Source: Microcaldota archaeon
Lineage (GTDB): Archaea > Micrarchaeota > Micrarchaeia > Norongarragalinales > Norongarragalinaceae
Assembly (NCBI GenBank): GCA_013360305.1
Contig: JABWCK010000003.1
Coordinates: 1 to 43,507 of the forward strand
Length of the DNA stretch: 43,507 nucleotides
Direction: 5' to 3'
Shown here: positions 19,096 through 28,400 of the stretch, one piece after another
Layout of the letters: each line of letters starts with the position of its first letter
Position numbering within the stretch: the stretch's first letter is position 1
Made by a program: the position numbers and the translations under genes
The notes under the pieces: generated by a model
Seen by the model: only the letters and a program-made list of their open reading frames with translations
Told to the model about the DNA's origin: nothing
Databases searched by the model: none

Positions 19096-19622
19096 AGAGT
19101 AATCACCTTGTCTGAAAAGCGGGAAATAGCACTAATTAGCGATGGATTTGAATCATCTTCTAAAGATAAGAAGATGGAAGTAACGCCATTTATCCTGAAC
19201 CGGTTTATTAAAAAGTGAACGAATTTTTCCATAGAGCTCGAATTATTATAAATCAATAAAGTAGTTACTGAATCAAAGAAAACGAATTTACTGCCGGTTA
19301 TTCCATTGATTGCTTCGTTTATAGCAATGCTTATGCCCGTCAAGTTTTTAGGCGATACGAACAAAGCATTTTCATCTCTAGTAGAAGATCCTTTTACTAA
19401 AGAAGAAACGCAGTCAATGAAAAACAAGTTTTCTGAATTGATTTTTTTGCTGGAAAATAATTCTTCAAAATAAGAAAATGGCTTGTTCGTGGTAACGAAT
19501 ACGCCTGCATCGTTTTTAGAAAGCAATTGCTTTACTAAGTCGACGTTAGCTTCTAAGTACTTGCTTCTAGGAACTAGAACTAAGACGATTTTGTCACTTA
19601 CTAGTAAACTAGCGTTTTTCAT
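19092..19622 (-). CDS. RecA/KaiC-like (DUF835-like?) protein lacking a Walker A motif
   Basis: GSKFVFFDSVTTLLIYNNSSSMEKFVHFLINRFRINGVTSIFLSLE resembles the Walker B half of KaiC-like proteins; no GxxxxGK. Start assigned at MKNASLL to avoid overlap with the TadC gene. Confidence 0.5.
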   Translation of the reverse strand: MKNASLLVSDKIVLVLVPRSKYLEANVDLVKQLLSKNDAGVFVTTNKPFSYFEELFSSKKINSENLFFIDCVSSLVKGSSTRDENALFVSPKNLTGISIAINEAINGITGSKFVFFDSVTTLLIYNNSSSMEKFVHFLINRFRINGVTSIFLSLEDDSNPSLISAISRFSDKVITL

Positions 19623-19626
19623 TTTT

Positions 19627-20670
19627 TTAACCAAAGAATGAACCAAGCAAGCCGTTAATAGCGCTGTAAGCAAAGAAGAATATTCCGAGCGAACTAATTA
19701 CGAATACTGGCGCCAGCTTTACTCCAGCAGTCCATCTACCGTTGCGTATTACGCCCAGAATTAAAGCGCCAAAAAAGTTAGTAAAGAATATGCTGGCCAC
19801 CGCGAACCAGTAAATATCTTGAGAACTGATTTTTTCTTCATTATTCTGGCCAGGTTTTACAGTAAACAAACCTCCAGGAACTCGTCCGCCTTGTACTTGA
19901 CTAGTATCGATATTTGAAGTAGCAGCTGCTTGTTTTTCAGTAACACTCTCGTTAACTCCCGAGTAAAAAGTACTAACCGCAAACAAAACAGGCGAAACGA
20001 GCACTGAAGCAAAAATAATGAATATAACGTAAGTAATTGTTGAACGAGAAATTTCTCGCTTGATGTTTTGAGAATTTCTAATATCATCCGCTACTTCATC
20101 AAGCAATTGAACCATTTCTCCACCTAAGCGAATGCCTTGAGTGATCAACTTGATAGACCGGTCTAGTGTTTCCGAACGAACGCGTTTAGTCATTTTTTGC
20201 AGTGAATCAGAAATAGTAACTCCAGAAAACGTGTCTGCACTAACTCTGCTTATTTCATCTCTGAAAACGCCGAATTCTGGGCGTGCTGCACTCCAAAAAG
20301 CGTTTTCTAAAGTCATTCCTGCTTTCAAGTTTGAAGAAATAATCTGCAATGCTGACGGCAGAATGTCTTCTATTGCTTTAGCTTTTTTTTCGGCAGCATC
20401 AACTAAGATAAAGTAAAACAAGAATAGTGAAACAACGAAGCCCATTACTGCAGCTAAGACGTGGAATAATTGTTGTTCAGGCGGCAAGTACAATGGCGCT
20501 AAAAAGAACAATAATAAAGAAATTGACGATGAAAAGAACAATACGAATCCTAAGAATAATCGCGCATCCATCGTATAACCAGCTTGCACTAGCAAGTCAG
20601 ATATTCTATCAGTTAGTTTCTTTGGAAATATTTTAGACAAGACATAATAGAAACGATTGAAGGAATTCAT
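19627..20670 (-). CDS. Type II/IV secretion system F-domain membrane protein (TadC-like), system 2
   Basis: LPSALQIISSNLKAGMTLENAFWSAARPEFGVFRDEISRVSADTFSGVTISDSLQKMTKRV..TQGIRLGGEMVQLLDEVADDIR. Confidence 0.87.
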   Translation of the reverse strand: MNSFNRFYYVLSKIFPKKLTDRISDLLVQAGYTMDARLFLGFVLFFSSSISLLLFFLAPLYLPPEQQLFHVLAAVMGFVVSLFLFYFILVDAAEKKAKAIEDILPSALQIISSNLKAGMTLENAFWSAARPEFGVFRDEISRVSADTFSGVTISDSLQKMTKRVRSETLDRSIKLITQGIRLGGEMVQLLDEVADDIRNSQNIKREISRSTITYVIFIIFASVLVSPVLFAVSTFYSGVNESVTEKQAAATSNIDTSQVQGGRVPGGLFTVKPGQNNEEKISSQDIYWFAVASIFFTNFFGALILGVIRNGRWTAGVKLAPVFVISSLGIFFFAYSAINGLLGSFFG

Positions 20671-21557
20671 GTGAAAGGCCTCCTGCTTCCTACAAAGTTC
20701 ATGAAGAACAATTGGAACCCAATTATTCCAACTATTACAAATACCAAGAACAATTTAGGAATCGAAATATTCAAGAAAGAAGTAATTACTATCAACATAG
20801 TGATTCCTAAGCTGGGAACTATTACTGCCGCCATCATGTACATCATAGTCCAGGGAGATAATTCTTGACCATAAGAGTGAATTTTATCAATTTGTTCAGT
20901 AGTAATATCGTCGAGAATGGTTCCGAGGGCGTCTGAGACATCTGATCCTACTTTAATTGCGTTAGCTACTTGCCACAATACTTTCTGGAATGACCTGGAA
21001 GGAACGCTTCTAGAAGCGTCAGACAACGCGTCTACTTCGGGAGTTCCTGCATTGATTTTTTGGACGATTTTCTTGAATTCCTTGCTTACTTCACCGTAAT
21101 CATCAGCTACTGAAGCCATAGCATCGAATAAAGTGACGCCAGACCTTAATTGTATTAATAATTGCCTTACTGCTGGAATCAAGTTTTTTTCATAGGCTCG
21201 GCCTTTGCGTCTAGCAACGATTTTAGGATAAATCAAAATAGTACCAAACGAAGCTAAACCAATAACGATTACTCCAACCAGTACGAAAAGCAAGGGAATT
21301 TTTATCGCTATAGCGACTATTGAAAACAAGAATCCGGAGAAGAAGGAATTAGCCATAGCAACAGCCAAAGCAATTCCGTAGTATTCTTGCGCTGAGTAAG
21401 TGTAATCCGCTTGAACTAAATCTTCCTGCAATGAATCGAAGTGTTTTGAAAAAACAGTCGTTAACCCGAGCATTCGTTTTGACAATGCCACTACTACCTT
21501 AGGAGGCAGGAAACTGAACGGAATTACTTGCTTCATTTCTTCAATAAGTCCTCGCAC
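20667..21557 (-). CDS. Type II/IV secretion system F-domain membrane protein (TadB-like), system 2
   Basis: LIPAVRQLLIQLRSGVTLFDAMASVADDYGEVSKEFKKIVQKINAGTPEVDALSDASRSVPS..LWQVANAIKVGSDVSDAL. Confidence 0.87.
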   Translation of the reverse strand: MRGLIEEMKQVIPFSFLPPKVVVALSKRMLGLTTVFSKHFDSLQEDLVQADYTYSAQEYYGIALAVAMANSFFSGFLFSIVAIAIKIPLLFVLVGVIVIGLASFGTILIYPKIVARRKGRAYEKNLIPAVRQLLIQLRSGVTLFDAMASVADDYGEVSKEFKKIVQKINAGTPEVDALSDASRSVPSRSFQKVLWQVANAIKVGSDVSDALGTILDDITTEQIDKIHSYGQELSPWTMMYMMAAVIVPSLGITMLIVITSFLNISIPKLFLVFVIVGIIGFQLFFMNFVGSRRPFT

Positions 21558-23032
21558 TTGTTACTCTTAACACAGTTCAACACGTAATCCTTATCTCTAT
21601 AATACCAAGCGACTACTCGGCCTACAGAATTTACGTCCCTAATGTTGTTTTTCAACATGAAGTCTAGAATGCTTTCTTTTTCCTTCAAGTCTTGAGCGAT
21701 TTCCTTTTGACTAAAACCAGTGTGAAGCGTAAGCTCGTTAGTCATTCTAACAAAATCGCCTACTTTTTGAAGCCTATCCGTCCTAGGATCCCACTTGTAA
21801 ATCAAGTTTAATGATACTTTGTCATCGCCTGGAACTATTTCTGCCACTTCATAAGTGCGTCTAATACCCGTTCTCCTTTGACGATATTGCACTACCATTA
21901 ATTGAAGAGAACTCAAAACCGTTTCAGGAACATTAATCGGAGGAGAAATCAAACGAGTTCTTGCTTGAGACGCGTCATCAGCGTGCAGCGTGGAGTAAAC
22001 AGAGTGTCCAGTGTGCATGGCTTCGAATAATACTTCTGCTTCTTTTTGTCTACGCGTTTCACCTAAGACTATACGGTCAGGCCTCATTCTCAACGAGTTA
22101 ACCATTAAGTCAAGCATTTCTACGCCTCCTTTTCCTTCAGGGTTTGGTTGGCGAGTAGTCATAGGAACCCAGTGAAGGAAGTCAGGCAATACTAACTCGC
22201 GAGTGTCTTCAATGCTTAAAATTCTTTGAGTTGGAGGACAGAATAATAATATAGCGTTCAAGAAACTAGTTTTTCCTGAACCCGTTCCTCCAGCAACAAT
22301 CATGCTCATTTCGTACTGCATTGCCAGCCAAAACAAGGCTGCTGCTTCAGAAGTCAAAGTATTTAGTTTAGGATCAATCAAGTTGACTATCGTCCACGGG
22401 TCTTTAGCGAATTTCCTGACAGTAATAGTGTTTCCCTTGCTGCTGATAGGCATTAAAGTAGCGTTTACTCTAGAACCACTCAACAAGTGAGCATCCATTA
22501 ATGGATTCAAGTTGGTTATTTGCTTCCCGACGCGGCGGCCAATAATTGAAGAATAATTGTGTATTTGTTCTTCGCTTTTGAAGAAGACGTTAGTCTTTAA
22601 CCAACCGTATTTTTTGTGGTAAACCATTGCAGGTTGAGTGCTTCCGTTGACTACTACTTCTTCGAGAAAATCGTCAGCAAACAAGAATTCTAACTCGCCT
22701 AAACCAAGCATGTCTTGGATTAACCTGCCGACTAAGACGTCTTTCTCTGAATCAGTCATTCCTTGAAATTCGGAGTTAATTAGTTGGTAAGTTCGCGAAA
22801 CTATTTTCTTTTTTACTTCTTCAGCTTGTCTCGGATCCAATAATTCAGAGATTTTTACGTCAACGGTTTCAATGATTTTTTCCTTCAAGTAATCCAAAAC
22901 CAACCTAGTTGGTTCCTTGATGGTAGTGTGAATTACTTCATAAGAATCAATATACTCTTCATCTTTTCTGCTTACTATTATTTTTGCAGGAACATTTTCG
23001 CTTACTACAGAATACTCGCCTAAAACCTTCAT
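21533..23032 (-). CDS. Type II/IV secretion ATPase (TadA/CpaF-like), system 2
   Basis: Walker A VAGGTGSGKTSFLNAIL; NSLRMRPDRIVLGETRRQKEAEVLFEAMHTGHSVYSTLHAD. Clear paralog of 12630..14099. Confidence 0.95.
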   Translation of the reverse strand: MKVLGEYSVVSENVPAKIIVSRKDEEYIDSYEVIHTTIKEPTRLVLDYLKEKIIETVDVKISELLDPRQAEEVKKKIVSRTYQLINSEFQGMTDSEKDVLVGRLIQDMLGLGELEFLFADDFLEEVVVNGSTQPAMVYHKKYGWLKTNVFFKSEEQIHNYSSIIGRRVGKQITNLNPLMDAHLLSGSRVNATLMPISSKGNTITVRKFAKDPWTIVNLIDPKLNTLTSEAAALFWLAMQYEMSMIVAGGTGSGKTSFLNAILLFCPPTQRILSIEDTRELVLPDFLHWVPMTTRQPNPEGKGGVEMLDLMVNSLRMRPDRIVLGETRRQKEAEVLFEAMHTGHSVYSTLHADDASQARTRLISPPINVPETVLSSLQLMVVQYRQRRTGIRRTYEVAEIVPGDDKVSLNLIYKWDPRTDRLQKVGDFVRMTNELTLHTGFSQKEIAQDLKEKESILDFMLKNNIRDVNSVGRVVAWYYRDKDYVLNCVKSNKCEDLLKK

Positions 23033-23910
23033 GAATCATTCACCCGCTTGGAGCTTTTTAACGAATCCCTCAACAAGAATTTAGAATACCGCTTCTTTTT
23101 CTTTGAAGGTTTTCTCGATTTTTTCTTGTTAGCCGCAATTTTAACCAGCAATGAATTAAGAGTAGTCTTAATTTGCTTGGCGGTAGACAAATTGGAGTCG
23201 CTTAATATTTTATTCAAGTTAGGCATTGATTCGTTAGGTGTAGAAATCAATTCATCTTCTTCAAGAATACTTGGTTCTGGTTTTACCGGAACGGGAGTTG
23301 ATTCTTTGACGGGTTTACGTTTGCGAGTGAATGCGCCGGATACTACTTCTTTGAGTTTATGAATCAAGCCTTTCTTTTTAGGTGCAGAAACATTACTGAA
23401 CCTCGCCTTCAAATTAGACAACCGCGTTTCGACTGCTTTTTCTTGTTCTAAGAATTTTTTCTCTTCAACGACGAAAGAAGTTATTTCATTATTCAAACGA
23501 TCTATAGTCGAGAGTATTTTTTGCCTCTCGTTTGGAGACAAGTCTTCTTTTTCTAGCTTTGAAATAAGCATTTCAGCAGCATTTACTTTCCATAAAAAGT
23601 CTTTTCGTGCAAAATCCACGACTTTAACACTGCTATCCACTAAGGAATTTAATTCATCGATCCTGTTTTTAGAAACCAGTACGTCTTGGCTTTTTTCCTT
23701 GCCTTTTTCTTCCTTATAGCTTAAAAATACTTCATTTAAGCCGTAAGAAACATCGATTAGCTTACTTGCTTCGAGAATTTTAACGAGTTTTTCTATCTGC
23801 GCAGGCGAAATAGACATGGCTTTAGATAACTGGTTTATAGTGACTTTCTTGTTAGACTTTATAAAGTCAAAAACATTATCTACGCTGGTCTGAAATTCTT
23901 GGTCTTCCAT
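23029..23910 (-). CDS. Winged-helix plus coiled-coil protein, system 2
   Basis: N-term KVTINQLSKAMSISPAQIEKLVKILEASKLIDVSYGLNEVFLSY; central charged helical region; ATGA-type overlap with ATPase. Confidence 0.65.
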   Translation of the reverse strand: MEDQEFQTSVDNVFDFIKSNKKVTINQLSKAMSISPAQIEKLVKILEASKLIDVSYGLNEVFLSYKEEKGKEKSQDVLVSKNRIDELNSLVDSSVKVVDFARKDFLWKVNAAEMLISKLEKEDLSPNERQKILSTIDRLNNEITSFVVEEKKFLEQEKAVETRLSNLKARFSNVSAPKKKGLIHKLKEVVSGAFTRKRKPVKESTPVPVKPEPSILEEDELISTPNESMPNLNKILSDSNLSTAKQIKTTLNSLLVKIAANKKKSRKPSKKKKRYSKFLLRDSLKSSKRVNDS

Positions 23911-23944
23911 CGAGAAAGATTACTCAAAACAAGTTTAAAATCAC

Positions 23945-24535
23945 TCACCTGCAGGCATATGAAAACAATCTTTTGATTCTTCCCTGGTTGACCATGGAAA
24001 TAGTTAAAACCAAGGGATTATTGTCTCTTACAGTTGAAGTAAATTTTTCTGCTTTGTTAGAGTAAAAAACGCATTTTTCGCCTTGAACCCACTTATCGCA
24101 TTCAAAGCTTAAAGAAATTTTTTCTTCAGCCCAATCAGGGTTTCCAGAATAAAGAGACGCATCGATTACTTGAGAATAGCCTTGAACGTTGTTAGTGAAC
24201 TCAAACGAAAAAGAACCATCGTAATAGACAGAATTCAAATCAAGGAAGTCGAAACCGCTTATTTGCTTGCACAAGCTGAAGAATTCTCCAGCATGGCAGT
24301 ACCCGTATTGGCTTACTTTTTCATTAATTAAAGGAGTTATTAGTTGATTGAATGAATTAGCTACCGACAACGCCAAGTAATCATCGCCCAAGCAAGCGTT
24401 AGCATTCACAGTAGGAGACGGAGTTGGAGTAATAGTTGAAATAGGAGTAGGCGTCAACGTAGGCAGAGTAAAAGAATCTTGTTGTTCGACGCATCCAACG
24501 CAAAACAAAGCCAGCAAGACTAATAATTTTTTCAA
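23945..24535 (-). CDS. Putative lipoprotein with Thr/Pro linker
   Basis: MKKLLVLLALFCVGCVEQQ lipobox-like; LPTLTPTPISTITPTPSPT linker. Confidence 0.6.
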   Translation of the reverse strand: MKKLLVLLALFCVGCVEQQDSFTLPTLTPTPISTITPTPSPTVNANACLGDDYLALSVANSFNQLITPLINEKVSQYGYCHAGEFFSLCKQISGFDFLDLNSVYYDGSFSFEFTNNVQGYSQVIDASLYSGNPDWAEEKISLSFECDKWVQGEKCVFYSNKAEKFTSTVRDNNPLVLTISMVNQGRIKRLFSYACR

Positions 24536-25464
24536 TCAAGGTCAACTCCGTACTTAAAAGCATTAGTAGGATCGATTTTAAATAAGGGGTGATTGAACTC
24601 GGAAGAATTTACAGAATAACCTGCAGGCGTAGTGTCATTGAAATAATAATAATCAACATGACTCTGGTTGGCTTTGATTATCAATCCTTGTGAAATAAAT
24701 TCGTCAACATCAACAAAAGACTCTAACCCTTGGGAAGAATAAACCAAGTGCGTTTTTCCTTCAAGTCTCTCTAAAAATCCCGGTCCAGAAACAGAAGGCA
24801 AATAAACCTTAGTCGAAACCGCTTGATCTAACGCTTCAGGTCCGTAAATAATTGACTGGTTTAAAGACACTTGCCTCTTTACTAAACCAAACGAACTCAA
24901 AGTATACAACGGGTCTTCAATACCATCGGTAGAAACTCTAGATTCAGTAGAAAAAGTCCTAGAATAATTAATTCCTTCATACTTGCTTACTAAATCTACT
25001 TGAAGCGTAGCGTTGAACAATACTTCAAAACCACTTCGTTGCGAAATACTCAAGTTAACTAGTGAAACGTTAGAATCAAACCCAAAAAACTTGCTTTTAG
25101 CCTCCAAACGAGTAATCCATTCCGATAAAGAATTATTTCCCATTAATTGAGAAACGTTTCCGCCATAAGTCTTATTCAACAACAAACTCTCCAAGGCAAT
25201 GGTAGAGTTAACTGCAGGTTGACCGGTTGAAACTATTTCAGCAACTAAAGCAATTACCGCGCTTTTAGAACTAATTTCTAATGCTCTAGGAAAGTCATTA
25301 TCTACTGAAGCAGCATAATTAGCTAACTCTCTACCAACTAGTTTCCTAGTCAAGTCTTTTTCATTAGCAGAAGTAAATTCATTAGAAGTTAAAACTAACA
25401 ACACTATTGGAATCAACAAAAGCAAAACTATCAACGAATAAAAAAATCCTTTTTTCAATTCCAC
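24532..25464 (-). CDS. Single-TM pilus-cluster protein (pseudopilin-like), system 2
   Basis: MELKKGFFYSLIVLLLLIPIVLLVLTS; collinear with 14362..15072. Confidence 0.6.
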   Translation of the reverse strand: MELKKGFFYSLIVLLLLIPIVLLVLTSNEFTSANEKDLTRKLVGRELANYAASVDNDFPRALEISSKSAVIALVAEIVSTGQPAVNSTIALESLLLNKTYGGNVSQLMGNNSLSEWITRLEAKSKFFGFDSNVSLVNLSISQRSGFEVLFNATLQVDLVSKYEGINYSRTFSTESRVSTDGIEDPLYTLSSFGLVKRQVSLNQSIIYGPEALDQAVSTKVYLPSVSGPGFLERLEGKTHLVYSSQGLESFVDVDEFISQGLIIKANQSHVDYYYFNDTTPAGYSVNSSEFNHPLFKIDPTNAFKYGVDLD

Positions 25465-28400
25465 ACCACTACAGTTACTTCAGTCGGCCCCCAAAAGAAC
25501 GGGACTTGCTGGCCAGACAATACATCTATTGAAACGCTTTCGCTCAATTGAACATCAATTGGGTTGCTGAAACTACCCGGCAAACCAGAACCGCTCGCAT
25601 TAACTAAATTAAGCAATGAAAGCAACCTCAACAAAGCATCATCCACCGCGTTCGAAGAAGTATTTAGTTGGTCTACTCCGACGTAACTAGAACCCGCGGA
25701 CTGTAATCCGTCACCAACAGTCAAGTCAACCGAACCGTCTGGAACGCCATCAAAATCAGAATCGTAAAAGACAGTAGCATTTCTCGCCTTGCATTCTGAG
25801 AAAATAGACGAATATCCTACTACCGCCTTGACTCGCAAACCATAAATCACACGATTATCTTGAGAACACAAATTGCTTACCGAAGTAGAATTAGACCCCA
25901 ACTTAACAGTTAACACGTTGTTTTCATCATTCGCTACAAAACTAGCCGGGAACTCCACCAAGAACGGGTCTCCTAGTTTAGAGTAAACCGCGCCGTAATC
26001 ACCTAAATAAAACACGTTGTTGTCACCCAACGAATTAGAAATAGTTACGTTTGAAGTCCATAAGTCTGCAGAGTAAGAAGTTACTTTGACGGATTCAACG
26101 CTTAATTGAGGCGGAACGAAGAAAGATCCCTGACAAGATGGAAACTTGTTGGTTTCTTGAGTTAATAGTATTTCATTAAACTCGTAATCTGGATTAACTG
26201 GATCAAAAGAAACTTCAATATACGAGTCAGGATACAAACTAGTAACCACGTCACCAGTAGCAATGACTGTTTGAGAAGCAGTGCTTTGCTGAATAATTTT
26301 TTCAGCAATGTTCTGGAAAGCGAATTGAAGCTCGGTGGCGTTATTGCTTAAATAGACGCTTCCATTACCGCAGCTAGCTATAGCATTTAAAGTAGAGTTA
26401 GCTAAACCACAAGTAGTTATTGGACCAAAACCTACAGAGTAAACAGTACCGTTTTGTTCATTGTGAACACGGCATGAACTATAATTCGCGTTAAGCATCG
26501 GAATGTTTTGAGTTAGTGAACAAGAATCGTCATCACTACAAGTCAAACCACTAGTAGAATTACCAGAATACAAGTAAGCAGGGAACGTTTGAGTCCATGA
26601 CGCGCCGTTCCATTCAACTACCCCGCCTCGAGAATTTCCTAAAGCAAAACCAAGCGTAGAATTAATTATCCTAATAGTATTCAACGCATAGCTTCCGGAG
26701 TAAACTTGACTCCAAGTAGAACCAGTCCAACGATAAATTCTGCCATCATCAGTTGTAACGAATGCTAAAGTAGAGTTAAAAATGTGGACATCGGTTACAG
26801 TCATGCTTCCCAAGTCTTGGTGAAGCGTCCATGTTGTTCCAGTCCAGCGATAAATTTGTCCACTGCCACCAACAGCAAAACCTAAACTCGAATTGAAAAC
26901 ATCCACCGAATAAAAATTAGTGTTTCCCACATCTTGATATAAGGACCAAGTGTTTCCGTTCCAACGATAAATTTCTCCACTGCTTCCAACAGCAAAAGCA
27001 AGAGTCGAATTATACACTTTAACTCCACGCAAGTTTGAATTTCCTACATCTGTTTGTTCGCTCCAAGTAGTTCCAAACCACCTAACAATTTTACCCGAAG
27101 CGCCTACAGCAAATCCTAGCGTAACATTATACAAGTCAACATCATACAAGTCTTGGCTGCCTAAGTCTTGGGACTCGCTCCAAGAAACGCCATTCCAACT
27201 AAATATTTTATAAGAAGCGCCAACCGCATAAGCAACGCTTGAATTCAAAGCATCAACTCCATAAATAGAATTGCTAGTAGTTGAAGTCGCCGCGCTCCAG
27301 AACGCGTTGTAGTGCACAAACGCTCCAGACTCTCCGCCTTGAATAGTAAATGAAGAATTACTGGCTAAAGCGTTTGAATCAAAACAATAATCAGTACTTC
27401 GATAGTTAGGCACTCCGTCAGTCATCATTACCACGAACCTATTCCTACCTTCAGAGGGCCATTGTGCTAAAATGTTGTAAGCATCATTGATAGCGCAAGA
27501 AATACACGTGCCACCGCCAGTCGAATAAGCATCAACAGCCGCCTTTAATGAAGTAGCATCAGTGCTTAAGTTTACTGCACTGGTTGAAGTGCTGAATGAA
27601 ACTAAACCAATCCTGTTGCCAGGTGTTGCTAAAATAGTGTCAATGAAGTCTTTGTCTACACATTTAGCCACGCTTATTCTTGAAGTAGTTCCCAAGTTAA
27701 TGTTTGAAGAAGAACAATTAGTTACAGTAGTACCAGTAGTTCCATCTTGGTTTACTCTCCAAGCCATAGAACCAGAAACATCTGTTACTAGAATAATATC
27801 TGCATTACCAATGTCGCCACCAGTAATGTTTGCTTCCAAACCTAGTCTCAAAGGAATAGTCTTCAAGCTCAAGTCATCAAAAGAAAAAACGTTAGTGAAA
27901 TTACTGGAATCAACGAAGATTACTCTATCAGAAGAAGTGCTGCCCGAGTCATTTAAAATAGTATAATTACCAACAGTCAAGAAAGTAGTATAATTATTCT
28001 TCAAGTGAAGACTCGCCGAAATATTCGTCACAGTACCAGGAACATAAAGAGAGGAATACTCGTTAACTAACCCATCAACGCCAGTAAAGTAAAAGCGAGT
28101 CGTGTTTTCATTTCCAGGATTGAAGGAATTAGTATCGTAAGTGACTCTGACAAAACCACCGCCAATAAACTGGTTTTTCACATTGCTTCCAGTAAAGTTT
28201 AATTTAAACAAGTTGCTGGAACCCAAGTTTAAAGCACTCAAACAACTTGCATCCGAAACCGTCCACGAATCAACTGACGCGTTGCCTGCAGTCTTGTTGA
28301 ATAAACCGCAATCATAATTATTAACGAACAAAGTAAAGTTGTCGCCTGCATTAAACTCTAAATAAATGTTTGACACATTAGCATCAGCAGGAATATCCGT

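Noticed and set aside
27562-27966. 134-aa plus-strand ORF opposite the vWA gene
   Set aside because: Antisense to the MIDAS-coding region; no recognisable motif.
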